Of a DNA stretch of 64,000 nt, positions 27,578 through 40,583 are shown piece after piece. The notes below the pieces were generated by a model. The model was given only the letters and a program-made list of their open reading frames with translations, did not search any database and was not told the origin of the DNA. The translations under genes were made by a program, and so were the position numbers. The stretch lies in NCBI RefSeq assembly GCF_001704115.1, contig NZ_CP016895.1, positions 1,550,001 through 1,614,000 of the forward strand, in the 5' to 3' direction. The first letter of the stretch is position 1, and every line of letters starts with the position of its first letter. This stretch comes from Acinetobacter larvae. Its GTDB lineage: Bacteria; Pseudomonadota; Gammaproteobacteria; Pseudomonadales; Moraxellaceae.

Positions 27578-28048
27578 ATGACCCCTGCATGTAAGTTTTT
27601 AAAAACACAAAAAATCGATTTCAGTATTCATAGCTATGAGCATGATCCGCAGGCAAAGAACTTTGGTTTGGAAGCGGCTGAAAAGCTTGGTTTGGCCATA
27701 CATGAAGTTTTTAAGACCTTATTGGTCTGCGATGATAAACACTACTTTGTGGCGATTTTGCCTGTGGCACATCAGCTGAACCTAAAGAAAGTCGCTGCAG
27801 TTTTTGCCCGTAAAAAAGTACAGATGGCTGAACCCAAAGATGCAGAACGTTTAACAGGGTATTTAGTCGGGGGGATTAGCCCTTTTGCTCAAAAAAAGCG
27901 TTTAAAAACGGTGATATGCTCTAGCGCAGCTGCACTCGATAAGGTCTATGTCAGTGGTGGAAAAAGAGGTTTAGACATCGGACTGAAACCAGATGATCTC
28001 ATCGCGGTATTGGGTGCTCAATATGCCGATATCGTAGAGACCCCATAA
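27578..28048 (+). CDS. ybaK: Cys-tRNA(Pro) deacylase YbaK
   Basis: A 156-residue member of the YbaK/EbsC trans-editing family, which hydrolyses Cys wrongly attached to tRNA-Pro. The conserved catalytic-lysine region VFKTLLVCDD, the GYLVGGISPFAQKKRLKTV stretch and the C-terminal VYVSGGKRGLDIGLKPDDLI all match the family. I use the ATG at 27578; the frame can be opened two codons earlier at a TTG. Monocistronic by position. Confidence 0.92.
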   Translation: MTPACKFLKTQKIDFSIHSYEHDPQAKNFGLEAAEKLGLAIHEVFKTLLVCDDKHYFVAILPVAHQLNLKKVAAVFARKKVQMAEPKDAERLTGYLVGGISPFAQKKRLKTVICSSAAALDKVYVSGGKRGLDIGLKPDDLIAVLGAQYADIVETP

Positions 28049-28152
28049 ACTTACTGAGGCTGTGATTGTTAAATTGTTAAAAAACTCTGCAATAGCCAAA
28101 TACTGTCACAGCCTAATAAACAGTATTATGCTCAATAAAAATGTGAAATATG

Positions 28153-28506
28153 ATGAAAAAAATAGTATTGATGACCTTGATGAGCGTGCTAAGTTTTCAC
28201 GCTTATAGCCATGATGATCGTGAAATGTGTGAAAATTTAGCGATTCAAGCTGAGTGGATTATGATTGCGCGGCAAAGTAATACCTCACAACAACAAGTTT
28301 ACGATATCGTTGCTGAAGCGCAACATGGTGGCGAACACGGTGAAATGTTAAGTGATGTGATTAGAGCTGCATATGCGCTGCCTATTTTTAAGTCGGATCA
28401 GGAAAAACAATTGGCAGTCAAAGGTTTTGGTCGGGAAGTGCTGCAATCTTGTATGGATGATGATGAGTTTGATGTGCCAGATACAAGATCTGCTACAGAG
28501 CTTTAG
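28153..28506 (+). CDS. Small secreted or periplasmic hypothetical protein
   Basis: A 117-residue protein with a clear signal peptide (MKKIVLMTLMSVLSFHAYS, then HDDREMCEN). The mature part is acidic with two Cys residues (in REMCENLA and LQSCMDDD), which could form one disulphide in the periplasm. I do not recognise a family. A pair of adjacent ATGs at 28150 and 28153 gives the same product plus or minus one Met. It is followed by a short tandem repeat and a terminator. Confidence 0.65.
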   Translation: MKKIVLMTLMSVLSFHAYSHDDREMCENLAIQAEWIMIARQSNTSQQQVYDIVAEAQHGGEHGEMLSDVIRAAYALPIFKSDQEKQLAVKGFGREVLQSCMDDDEFDVPDTRSATEL

Positions 28507-28548
28507 TCTACAAGTCGGCATTTTAGCCTGTGAACTTTCCTCTCATTT

Positions 28549-28581
28549 AAAGTGTTTATTTAAATAAAGTGTTTATTTAAA
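28549..28581 (+). repeat. Two-copy 16-bp tandem repeat
   Basis: AAAGTGTTTATTTAAA occurs at 28549-28564 and again at 28566-28581 (period 17), just after the small secreted protein gene. The duplicated unit is itself AT-rich and probably arose by slippage. Confidence 0.7.
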
Positions 28582-28603
28582 ATTTTAAAGATATTTCCCA
28601 ACT

Positions 28604-28636
28604 AAAAAGCGATATATCACTGACATATCGCTTTTT
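28604..28636. terminator. Bidirectional intrinsic terminator
   Basis: Perfect 12-bp stem AAAAAGCGATAT / ATATCGCTTTTT (28604-28615, 28625-28636) with a 9-base loop, placed between two convergent genes. Confidence 0.85.
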
Positions 28637-28691
28637 ATTTTTGCCAGAACTACTGATCAAGATCGTTTTGACGTCACAGCACAGGCTTAAG

Positions 28692-29153
28692 TTAGTTTTT
28701 TAATGCTGGGGTTGCCGCAGCAATGGCAGCGGCAACAGCATCATCTTCTGATTGTGCTGCGCTAGATTTAGCCGTTGTACTGCTATTTTTGGGTGCAGCA
28801 GTAGCTTCTTTGTCTTTGGTATTTTCTGTTTTTACTGTAGCTGCAGGGCTATTATTTTCATTGCTAGCAGCCGGTGGCGTTTGTTCAATGCTTGGCTGTG
28901 CTGGTTGCGCGTGTTGTTCTGGCTCATGTTGCGTGCTTTCACTTGGTGCTGGCGTAGCAAGAGGAGCAGGCTGTTGTGGCTCAGTGCTGGTATTGCTGGC
29001 ATCTACACTATTTAGATTTTGGAATTCAGCAGGTGCAGTTTGCTCAGTTTGCGTTTCGGTTTGCTGTTCTTCTTTCGGCGGCTCTTTTTTAACACATGCA
29101 GCAACTAAAAGTGTGGCTGCGATCACACCGCAGAGTAAAAGTTTGTTATTCAT
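28692..29153 (-). CDS. Pro/Glu/Thr-rich small lipoprotein
   Basis: A 153-residue protein starting MNNKLLLCGVIAATLLVAAC; the LVAAC lipobox places the lipidated Cys at about residue 20. The rest is a low-complexity, disordered linker rich in Gln, Glu, Pro, Thr, Ser and Ala, ending in an Ala-rich helix (DDAVAAAIAAATPALKN). Such proteins are usually tethered to the envelope and reach through the periplasm. An upstream ATG at 29186 is possible but would break the signal peptide. Function unknown. Confidence 0.7.
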   Translation of the reverse strand: MNNKLLLCGVIAATLLVAACVKKEPPKEEQQTETQTEQTAPAEFQNLNSVDASNTSTEPQQPAPLATPAPSESTQHEPEQHAQPAQPSIEQTPPAASNENNSPAATVKTENTKDKEATAAPKNSSTTAKSSAAQSEDDAVAAAIAAATPALKN

Positions 29154-29324
29154 GGCGACTCTTACATGGTTCATCAAAAATTTCATTTATTATAGCAGTA
29201 AAATTAAAGATAAAAATCATTGTCTTTAGTGAAAAGAAATAATCGGGAATGTTGATAAAATAACCGATTGTTTGCAGTTATTTGAATTGATGCGCTTTGA
29301 CTTTGCTTTATAGGGGCATAGTAA

Positions 29325-31019
<1,695 letters not shown>

Positions 31020-31069
31020 TGTTATGTATGCATGTGTTTTAGTTTATGCCATTTCTTCATTCATTATAA

Positions 31070-31939
<870 letters not shown>

Positions 31940-31966
31940 TACTATTTAAGTATCGCTGTCATTTAA

Positions 31967-33274
<1,308 letters not shown>

Positions 33275-33287
33275 GCTTTGTATACTC

Positions 33288-33680
33288 ATGTTAGAAGTCT
33301 TTAAAACAACTTCAAGTAAATTGTTATTGCTGCTGACGATTATTGTCGTCAGCTGGCTGCAATACCAATTTTGGAATGGTGAGGGGGGCTATTTCCCTCA
33401 CCAAGCCTTAATGGAACGCATTCAAGAAGAAGCAGATAAGAATGAAGAAGTTAAGGAAAGCAATCGCATCTTGGCTGCCGAAGTTTATGACTTAAAAAAC
33501 GGTGCTGAAGCCATTGAAGAACATGCTCGATTAGATTTAGGTCTAATTAAGCCGCACGAAACCTTTGTACAAATGAGCACCATTAGTACACAGTATCAAC
33601 CGATATATATCGACTCTACAGCCGATCAAGATTTAAGAAATAATGAAGATGACGACCCTGCACCTGAATTCCAGCAGTAA
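33288..33680 (+). CDS. ftsB: Cell division protein FtsB
   Basis: FtsB is a bitopic divisome protein that bridges FtsL and FtsQ. The 130-residue product has a short cytoplasmic start, one membrane helix (KLLLLLTIIVVSWLQYQFW, about residues 11-29) and a periplasmic coiled coil (LMERIQEEADKNEEVKESNRILAAEVYDLKNG) ending in EHARLDLGLIKPHETFVQ, the DivIC-family signature. It starts 13 bases after eno and overlaps ispD. The acidic extension after residue 105 is longer than in E. coli FtsB. Confidence 0.92.
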   Translation: MLEVFKTTSSKLLLLLTIIVVSWLQYQFWNGEGGYFPHQALMERIQEEADKNEEVKESNRILAAEVYDLKNGAEAIEEHARLDLGLIKPHETFVQMSTISTQYQPIYIDSTADQDLRNNEDDDPAPEFQQ

Positions 33681-34371
33681 ACTATGGGCTATTATTCCAG
33701 CCGCAGGTTCGGGACAGCGTTTTTCATCTAAGCATCTAAAGCAATATCAAGAGATTGCAGGACAAAGTGTGTTGCAGCATAGTGTGGCGCGCTTAAATCA
33801 ATTGCCGCTGGCTGGTTATGTGATTGCCTGTGCGCAGCAGGACGATTATTTACAAACATTACAATTTGCACAGCCAACACGGATGCACCGTTGTGTTGGT
33901 GGGCAAGAGCGTGTGCAGAGTGTATATAATGCGTTAATGTATCTGGCAGATTATGCTGCCGATGATGACTGGGTGTTGGTGCATGATGCTGCACGACCTT
34001 GTGTACATCTTGATAATCTGCTTGAACTACTGGCTACGGCACAACAGACCCAGCACAGCGCAATTTTAGCTACCCCAGTACGGGATACTTTAAAGAAAGC
34101 GCAGCATCAAGCCGATCAAATTGAGCATACAGTCAGTCGTGAACAGTTATGGCAGGCACAGACACCACAAATCGCACAATATGCTGTGTTATGTCGGGCT
34201 TTACAGCGCGCTATGGCTGATGATTGTTTGCTTACCGATGAGGCGAGTGCTTTAGAATATTGTCAGCAACCTGTACATTTGGTACAGGGACGAGCAGATA
34301 ATATTAAAATTACTTATCCAGAAGATTTATTGTTGGCGGAGATGATATTAATACAACAGCAAAGTGTTTAA
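33643..34371 (+). CDS. ispD: 2-C-methyl-D-erythritol 4-phosphate cytidylyltransferase
   Basis: IspD makes CDP-methylerythritol in the non-mevalonate isoprenoid pathway. The 242-residue protein starts near WAIIPAAGSGQRFSSKHLKQY, the CTP-binding loop, and has VGGQERVQSVYNAL, HDAARPCV (metal-binding Asp) and TDEASALEYCQQPVHLVQG, all family signatures. It overlaps the end of ftsB by about 35 bases; ATGs at 33643 and 33649 are both usable. The ispF gene that often follows is absent here. Confidence 0.95.
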   Translation: MKMTTLHLNSSSKLWAIIPAAGSGQRFSSKHLKQYQEIAGQSVLQHSVARLNQLPLAGYVIACAQQDDYLQTLQFAQPTRMHRCVGGQERVQSVYNALMYLADYAADDDWVLVHDAARPCVHLDNLLELLATAQQTQHSAILATPVRDTLKKAQHQADQIEHTVSREQLWQAQTPQIAQYAVLCRALQRAMADDCLLTDEASALEYCQQPVHLVQGRADNIKITYPEDLLLAEMILIQQQSV

Positions 34372-34400
34372 TCTGCACAATGGCTTCTCTGCCCAGTCGA

Positions 34401-34440
34401 GGACTCAGTAAAATAAGCAGCCAAGGACTGAGTAAAATAA
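34401..34440 (+). repeat. Imperfect 16-bp direct repeat between ispD and mfd
   Basis: GGACTCAGTAAAATAA (34401-34416) and GGACTGAGTAAAATAA (34425-34440) differ at one base and lie 24 bases apart, just after the ispD stop. No function is evident. Confidence 0.7.
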
Positions 34441-34573
34441 TATAGCCATCATAAATGCTATAGTTACTATAATAATGAAAAAACAATAGCGGCAATTCGA
34501 TAATAAAAACGCTTAAATTAAAATCTAGCATGATACTATAGTGCCCTGTCGATCTCAGTATAGTCCCAGTTTT

Positions 34574-37500
34574 ATGTTTCAAAACGTTATTTCACAACTG
34601 AATTTAAAACAACTTAAAGCCAAAGAAAAACGATGGATAGGTCAGGCTTTAGGTTCTGCCGCTGCATTATTATTAGGAGAGATTGCCAAACAACCACAGC
34701 AACTGCTGGTGGTGGTCGCAAAAAATAATCAGCATTTGGCGCAGTTGGAAAGTGAGTTGGAGTTTTACGGACAAAAAGCTGTGGTATTTCCTGATTGGGA
34801 AATTTTGCCCTATGATCGCTTATCACCACATCAAGACATTGTATCTGAACGACTGTCGATACTCTCTAATATGCCACAACAGGGCATTGTATTGCTTTCA
34901 GCACAGACCTTGGCACAGCGTGTTGCACCACTATCTTGGGTACTGGGCGAACACTTTGATATTGCTGTTGGGCAAAAACTGGATTTAGAAAAACAAAAAG
35001 CGAAACTGATACAAGCGGGTTATCATTTGGTCGATACAGTATATGATCATGGGGAGTTTGCTGTACGCGGGAGTATTTTAGATATTTATGCATCTGGGCA
35101 AAAACAGCCAATTCGCATTGATTTATTTGATGATGAAATTGATAGTTTAAAATTCTTTGATCCAGAAACGCAGCGGACAACTGAGCAATTAAAACACTTT
35201 ACCGTATTACCCGCCAAAGAATTCCCACTCAAAGATGCGCGCTCATTATTTAGAGACCGTTATGCGCAAGTTTTTAGTCGTGCCAATCCTAAGAAAAATC
35301 CGATTTATTTAGATGCGCTTGAGGGGATAGCATCGCCTGGCTTAGATTTTTATTTTCCCTTGTTCTTTACTGAACAGCAAATGCAGCAAGAAAGCCATTT
35401 TAGTCATTATTTACCCCGTCATGCCCTGATTGTAAGTGATGAACATCTTGATGATCATCTGAGTCGCTTTTGGGTGGATATTATGCGACGCTATGAAGAC
35501 CGTCGACATAATATCGATCAACCGATTTTAGCACCAGAAGATTTATTTATTCCGCAGCAGCAATTACTTCACGATTTAAACCAATTCCCGCGTTTGGTTG
35601 TGTCTGAGCAAGAGATTGTGCCGCGAGCGGGCGTGGTGAATTTACCCGTTGAACCACCACCACGTTTGGCCGTCGATCCTAAACATGCGCGCCCATTCCA
35701 GCAGGTGGAGCACTATTTACAGCAGCGTGAAAATGCCGTGCTCTTTGTCGCAGAGAGTGCTGGGCGTCGTGAAAGTATGCGTGATGCACTTAGAGCGGTG
35801 ATCGGTGATATCCCAGTGGTTGCGAGTTTTGCAGACTTTTTACAGATCACTGCAAACAACAATGTTGCTATTACGACAGCACCTTTAGATCGCGGATTAT
35901 CCATTGCGGGTGAAATATCGGTTATTGCAGAAAACCAACTGTATGAACATCGTGTAGTACAACGTCGTCGTAAACGTCAACAAGAAATTTCTGAAGAATT
36001 CCTCATTCGCAGTTTAACGGAATTAAGTATAGGGGCACCCGTGGTACATATCGATCATGGTGTTGGGCGCTATGCGGGCTTGGTGACTTTATGTATAGAT
36101 GAACAAGACCACGAGTTTTTGCAACTTGATTATGCCGATGCCGCCAAAGTTTATGTACCTGTTACGCACTTGCATTTGATTAGTCGTTATAGTGGGGGTG
36201 ATCCAGATCTGGCACCTTTACATAAACTGGGCACAGATGCGTGGAATAAAGCCAAACGTAAAGCGATGGAGCAGATTCATGATGTTGCTGCTGAATTATT
36301 GCATATTCAAGCGCGTCGCCAGTCCAAAGCAGGTTTAAGCTTTGCCTTGGATGAAGCTGCTTATCGACAGTTTAGCAGTGGGTTTGCTTATGAGGAAACA
36401 CCGGATCAGGCCAATGCCATTGAAGCAACGTTAGCAGATATGCAGCGTGCCAAGCCCATGGACCGCTTGGTCTGTGGTGATGTGGGCTTTGGTAAGACCG
36501 AAGTGGCAATGCGGGCAGCCTTTGTTGCGGTGCAAAATGGTTTGCAAGTTGCGGTGCTTGTGCCCACAACTTTATTGGCACAACAACATTATGAGTCTTT
36601 CCGTGATCGTTTTGCCGATTGGCCAATTCGTATCGAGGTGTTATCGCGTTTTGGTTCTAGTAAAAAACATCAGCAAATCATTGAAGATCTTGCCAATGCC
36701 AAAGTGGATATCGTGATAGGTACCCATAAGATTTTGCAAGAGAACATTCAGTTTAAACAACTGGGACTCATGATTGTTGATGAAGAACATCGTTTTGGTG
36801 TACGTGATAAAGAACGTATCAAAGCCATGCGTGCCGATATCGACATGTTGACCCTGACGGCTACACCGATTCCACGGACCTTAAATATGGCATTTTCGGG
36901 GATGCGTGATTTATCCATCATTGCCACACCTCCGGCTCGACGTTTGGCAGTCAAAACTTTTGTGATGGAACAAACTGACGCGACTTTAAAAGAAGCGATA
37001 TTACGTGAATTATTACGTGGAGGGCAGGTTTATGTTCTGCACAATGAAGTCGATAGCATAGAGCGTGCTGCAGAAAATTTACGTGAGTTGATTCCAGAGG
37101 CTCGTGTGGCGGTGGCGCATGGGCAAATGCGTGAACGTGAGCTAGAGCAGGTCATGCAGCAGTTTTATCACAAAGAATATAATGTCTTGGTTTGTTCTAC
37201 TATTATTGAAACGGGGATTGATGTTCCCAATGCCAATACCATTATTATTGAGCGCGCAGATAAATTGGGCTTGGCACAATTGCATCAATTGCGTGGTCGA
37301 GTTGGACGTTCACATCATCAAGCTTATGCCTACCTCATGGTACCGTCGATCAAGGGGCTGAAAGGCGATGCGGAAAAACGTTTGGATGCGATCCAGCGTG
37401 CTGCCAATTTGGGGGCCGGTTTTATTTTGGCGACCGAAGATTTGGAAATTCGTGGTGCAGGGGAACTGCTGGGTGAACAGCAGAGTGGTTCTATGCAAGC

Positions 37501-38035
37501 CATTGGTTATAGTCTTTATATGGAAATGCTAGAGAAGGCAACCAAAGCCATTCAGCAAGGTAAAACCCCAAATCTGGATGCACCGTTAAGCTTAACCGCA
37601 GAAATTAGCTTACATATGCCGGCCTTAATTCCTGATGATTATTTAGGCGATGTTCATCAACGTTTATTATTTTATAAACGGATTAGTAATACCGCTTCTC
37701 AAGAGCAGTTGGATCATATTCGTATGGAATTGATCGATCGTTTTGGACAATTACCACAGCCTGTGAAGCAGTTGTTTAGTGTACATAAACTGCGTATTCA
37801 AGCGGAGCAATTGGGTATTACCAAGATCGATGTGGCTGCACAAGGCGGTAGTCTTGAGTTCGCGCCAGACACACCAGTACAAGCAATTACGATTATTCAA
37901 TTAATGCAAAAAAATCCGACCTATTACCGGATGGAGGGTGGGCAACGCTTGAAAGTCACGGTCAATCTAGAGGACTATGCACAACGCATAGCATTTTTAG
38001 AGCAATTGCTGGCACAGCTCTTGAACGCAGCCTAG
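34574..38035 (+). CDS. mfd: Transcription-repair coupling factor Mfd
   Basis: Mfd displaces RNA polymerase stalled at DNA lesions and recruits UvrA. About 1153 residues from the ATG at 34574; a GTG at 34541 would add 11 residues with no better ribosome site. In order: UvrB-homology region, the RNA-polymerase interaction/CarD-like domain (LSIGAPVVHIDHGVGRYAGLVTL), the RecG-like translocase with Walker A GDVGFGKTE, DEEH box (MIVDEEHRFG) and TATPIPRTL motif III, then the TRCF C-terminal domain. It stands alone after ispD. Confidence 0.97.
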   Translation: MFQNVISQLNLKQLKAKEKRWIGQALGSAAALLLGEIAKQPQQLLVVVAKNNQHLAQLESELEFYGQKAVVFPDWEILPYDRLSPHQDIVSERLSILSNMPQQGIVLLSAQTLAQRVAPLSWVLGEHFDIAVGQKLDLEKQKAKLIQAGYHLVDTVYDHGEFAVRGSILDIYASGQKQPIRIDLFDDEIDSLKFFDPETQRTTEQLKHFTVLPAKEFPLKDARSLFRDRYAQVFSRANPKKNPIYLDALEGIASPGLDFYFPLFFTEQQMQQESHFSHYLPRHALIVSDEHLDDHLSRFWVDIMRRYEDRRHNIDQPILAPEDLFIPQQQLLHDLNQFPRLVVSEQEIVPRAGVVNLPVEPPPRLAVDPKHARPFQQVEHYLQQRENAVLFVAESAGRRESMRDALRAVIGDIPVVASFADFLQITANNNVAITTAPLDRGLSIAGEISVIAENQLYEHRVVQRRRKRQQEISEEFLIRSLTELSIGAPVVHIDHGVGRYAGLVTLCIDEQDHEFLQLDYADAAKVYVPVTHLHLISRYSGGDPDLAPLHKLGTDAWNKAKRKAMEQIHDVAAELLHIQARRQSKAGLSFALDEAAYRQFSSGFAYEETPDQANAIEATLADMQRAKPMDRLVCGDVGFGKTEVAMRAAFVAVQNGLQVAVLVPTTLLAQQHYESFRDRFADWPIRIEVLSRFGSSKKHQQIIEDLANAKVDIVIGTHKILQENIQFKQLGLMIVDEEHRFGVRDKERIKAMRADIDMLTLTATPIPRTLNMAFSGMRDLSIIATPPARRLAVKTFVMEQTDATLKEAILRELLRGGQVYVLHNEVDSIERAAENLRELIPEARVAVAHGQMRERELEQVMQQFYHKEYNVLVCSTIIETGIDVPNANTIIIERADKLGLAQLHQLRGRVGRSHHQAYAYLMVPSIKGLKGDAEKRLDAIQRAANLGAGFILATEDLEIRGAGELLGEQQSGSMQAIGYSLYMEMLEKATKAIQQGKTPNLDAPLSLTAEISLHMPALIPDDYLGDVHQRLLFYKRISNTASQEQLDHIRMELIDRFGQLPQPVKQLFSVHKLRIQAEQLGITKIDVAAQGGSLEFAPDTPVQAITIIQLMQKNPTYYRMEGGQRLKVTVNLEDYAQRIAFLEQLLAQLLNAA

Positions 38036-38228
38036 TTTGCCGTGCTATCAGTGCTTTAAGGGCGGCTTTTTGTACAAGCTCGCCCAATGCGATTTAATCG
38101 TTCTAAGTAGTTGATTCTCATTGTGGCAAAAGTACGGATTTTGTATGAAAAGCGCCGCAGAATAATATTCACTGTGGGCGTGTTGTGGTAGTATTAGCCA
38201 TCATCTTCGTTATGTCATTTATAAAGAT

Positions 38229-38663
38229 ATGTTTAGTTTGCATCCTCAACTTGCTCAAGATACTTTTTTTGTCGGTGATTTTCCGCTTTCTACATGTCGT
38301 TTAATGAATGATATGCAGTTTCCGTGGTTAATTCTCATTCCTCGAGTCGCGGGTATTAGCGAACTGTACGAATTATCTCAAGCTGACCAAGAGCAGTTTT
38401 TACGTGAGTCAAGCTGGTTATCAAGTCAGTTATCACGTGTATTTCGTGCAGACAAAATGAACGTTGCGGCTTTAGGTAATGTCGTACCACAATTGCATTT
38501 TCATCATGTGGTGCGTTATCAAAATGATGTCGCATGGCCAAAACCAGTATGGGGCAATACCGCTGTACCGTATAGCAATGAAGTTTTAGCGCATATGCGC
38601 CAGACACTGATGTTAGCACTACGTGGACAAGGCGATATGCCATTTGACTGGAGAATGGATTAA
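38229..38663 (+). CDS. HIT-family protein with a variant triad
   Basis: A 144-residue HIT-fold protein. The N-terminal LIPRVAGISELYELS segment is typical of the fold. The catalytic motif reads PQLHFHHVVRY, that is QxHxHHVV, so the first histidine of the usual HxHxH triad is a Gln. Related Acinetobacter and Pseudomonas proteins of this length are annotated as HIT-domain nucleotide hydrolases or transferases; whether this one is active is open. It lies 45 bases before the nucleotide cyclase gene on the same strand and may share its transcript. Confidence 0.82.
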   Translation: MFSLHPQLAQDTFFVGDFPLSTCRLMNDMQFPWLILIPRVAGISELYELSQADQEQFLRESSWLSSQLSRVFRADKMNVAALGNVVPQLHFHHVVRYQNDVAWPKPVWGNTAVPYSNEVLAHMRQTLMLALRGQGDMPFDWRMD

Positions 38664-38708
38664 ACGCTGCCAGCAGTTTGCGAGCATAAATTTGGAGTAA
38701 GCTAAATC

Positions 38709-40190
38709 GTGCTATTAAACAGTATGATCTATCAGGGACCTAGAAAATTCGAGCTATATCAACGCTTAATGGGTTATTTACTGATTGGCTTGCTTGTTAC
38801 TGTGTATTACTTTAGCACTGAAGGTACACAGTATCAGATTTATGTGCCTGTATTTATTGCTGTGGTTTTTTTGAGTATTTTAAAATTCTCGCGTTGGCTA
38901 CAATATAAATATAAATCTCAGGTACGTCGTAATATCTTATTTTTATGCGATGTTATTGTGGTTTCAGTGGTACTGGCTGCTGTACATCTAGATTTATCTA
39001 TTAGCTTTGCATTGGTTTTATGTTTGATCTATGCCGCAATGATTTATCGTATTTCATTGCTAATGGTTTCAATGTTTAGTCTAATTGCAGTCATTATCTT
39101 TTATCTCAATATTATTTTAATTTTTGGTTTTTCCGACTATTTCCAGGCCAGTGCAGTGGAAATTACCACATTAACTGGAATTGGTCTGATTTTATTTGTC
39201 GGTGTTGGTGAATATTATCACCAAAATAATTTCCGCCAACTGAAGGATGAAAAAGACAATTATTTTAATGAAATGAACCGCTATATTGAGCTATCCAATC
39301 AGCTCAGTCGCTATGCACCTTTACAATTATGGCAAGCGATTATGCGCGGTGAAACAGAAGCAAAATTAGAATATAAACGTAAAAAAATAACCATCTTCTT
39401 CTCAGATATCCAAGGCTTTACCGAGTTAAGTGAACGCTTAATCCCAGATGATTTGGCTTTTTTACTCAACGATTATCTCAGTCAAATGACAGATATTGCA
39501 CGCCAATATGGCGCAACCATCGATAAGTTTATGGGCGATGCAATCCTAATCTTCTTTGGCGATCCAGATTCTAAAGGGGTGGAGCAGGATGCGATCAATT
39601 GCGTCGATATGGCATTGGCAATGCGTCAGCAAATGAAGTTTCTGCGACAACGTTGGTTAAAAATGGGCTATCCTGAACTGCATATACGGATGGGGATTAG
39701 TACAGGATATTGCCACGTTGGCAACTATGGCACGATTCATCGCATGACTTATACCATTGTTGGTCGAGATGCCAACTTGGCGGCACGTTTACAGAGTTTG
39801 GCTGAAATCGATGAAATTTTAATTTCAGATGAAACATTTAAGTTGGTTAAAAACAATTATCTGTGTAGTCCTAAAGCCGCGGCCGAGCTTAAGGGGATTC
39901 AAGGTTTAGTAAAAAGCTGGCAAGTGGTAGAAAAACTCAATGCTGAGTCTCAAGATATACAGCATTGGTTTGATTATGAGTATAAAGGCTTTCATTTATT
40001 GTTAAATCTAGAAGCTGTGCAAAACTATGAATACAATGAGCTGATACAAGTGCTTGAACAAATGATTAAACGGATTCAATTACAACAACAACTGACAGAT
40101 AGCGCGGGTGTGGCAAAGTTACAGCTCGAAGATGAAATAACCGATCTGGATCACGTGCAGCATAGCAAAGTCGTTAAAAAGGCCACCTAG
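38709..40190 (+). CDS. Membrane-bound class III adenylate/guanylate cyclase
   Basis: A 493-residue cyclase. Five to six membrane helices occupy about residues 18-180. The catalytic domain follows: ITIFFSDIQGFTELSERL (metal-binding Asp, near residue 235), IDKFMGDAILIFFGDP (second metal-binding Asp, and a Lys in the position that marks adenine specificity), and YTIVGRDANLAARLQSLAE with the transition-state Asn and Arg. All key residues look present, so it should make cyclic AMP. GTG at 38709 has GGAG 12 bases upstream; ATG at 38724 is an alternative. Two CRP/Vfr-type sites elsewhere in the window fit a cAMP circuit. Confidence 0.88.
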   Translation: MLLNSMIYQGPRKFELYQRLMGYLLIGLLVTVYYFSTEGTQYQIYVPVFIAVVFLSILKFSRWLQYKYKSQVRRNILFLCDVIVVSVVLAAVHLDLSISFALVLCLIYAAMIYRISLLMVSMFSLIAVIIFYLNIILIFGFSDYFQASAVEITTLTGIGLILFVGVGEYYHQNNFRQLKDEKDNYFNEMNRYIELSNQLSRYAPLQLWQAIMRGETEAKLEYKRKKITIFFSDIQGFTELSERLIPDDLAFLLNDYLSQMTDIARQYGATIDKFMGDAILIFFGDPDSKGVEQDAINCVDMALAMRQQMKFLRQRWLKMGYPELHIRMGISTGYCHVGNYGTIHRMTYTIVGRDANLAARLQSLAEIDEILISDETFKLVKNNYLCSPKAAAELKGIQGLVKSWQVVEKLNAESQDIQHWFDYEYKGFHLLLNLEAVQNYEYNELIQVLEQMIKRIQLQQQLTDSAGVAKLQLEDEITDLDHVQHSKVVKKAT

Positions 40191-40198
40191 TGGTGGCC
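40176..40198 (-). terminator. isc operon terminator embedded in the end of the cyclase gene
   Basis: GGCCACC (40181-40187) and GGTGGCC (40192-40198) form a perfect 7-bp GC-rich stem with a TAGT loop. The plus-strand A5 at 40176-40180 becomes the U-tract for leftward transcription. It lies 34 bases past fdx and spans the last codons and stop of the convergent cyclase gene. Confidence 0.75.
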
Positions 40199-40231
40199 AT
40201 GGATGTGCATCGCATCAGCGAAGCAGCAACT

Positions 40232-40570
40232 TTAGTGGTTTTCTGAAGCATGGTTCAGACTATACTTAGGAATTTCCACTTCTAAATCTTCATCTTCTAC
40301 AATCACTTGACAAGATAAGCGCGAGTCTGCTTCTAAGCCCCAAGCACGGTCAAGTAGATCGGCTTCTTCATCTCCCATTTCTTCAAGGCTATTAAAGCCT
40401 TTACGAACAATCACATGGCATGTAGTACAAGCACGGGACATATCACAAGCATGCTCAATTTTGATGTTGTGATCTAATAGGCTTTTACATAGGTTGGCAT
40501 TATGCTCAACTTCAAACTCAGCGCCTTCGGGGCAGTATTGCGCATGCGGGAGTACTTTAATACGCGGCAT
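40232..40570 (-). CDS. fdx: ISC-type [2Fe-2S] ferredoxin
   Basis: A 112-residue adrenodoxin-type ferredoxin that supplies electrons for Fe-S cluster assembly on IscU. Ligand cysteines are in HACDMSRACTTCHVIV (pattern C-x5-C-x2-C, from about residue 41) and SRLSCQVIV near residue 86. It is the last gene of the isc operon, 13 bases after hscA, and no iscX follows before the terminator. Confidence 0.95.
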   Translation of the reverse strand: MPRIKVLPHAQYCPEGAEFEVEHNANLCKSLLDHNIKIEHACDMSRACTTCHVIVRKGFNSLEEMGDEEADLLDRAWGLEADSRLSCQVIVEDEDLEVEIPKYSLNHASENH

Positions 40571-40583
40571 AGTCTTTACCTAT

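Noticed and set aside
28723..29229. 168-codon plus-strand open frame, Ala/Cys/Ser-rich
   Set aside because: It is the mirror of the Pro/Glu/Thr-rich lipoprotein on the other strand; low-complexity coding DNA often leaves the opposite strand open. The minus-strand frame has a proper lipoprotein signal.
33728..33994. 88-codon minus-strand frame inside ispD
   Set aside because: Fully contained in ispD, with a His-rich composition typical of a shadow frame.
40191..40231. Missing iscX after fdx
   Set aside because: Considered as an anomaly, but many isc operons outside Enterobacteria lack iscX at this position, so absence alone is not notable.
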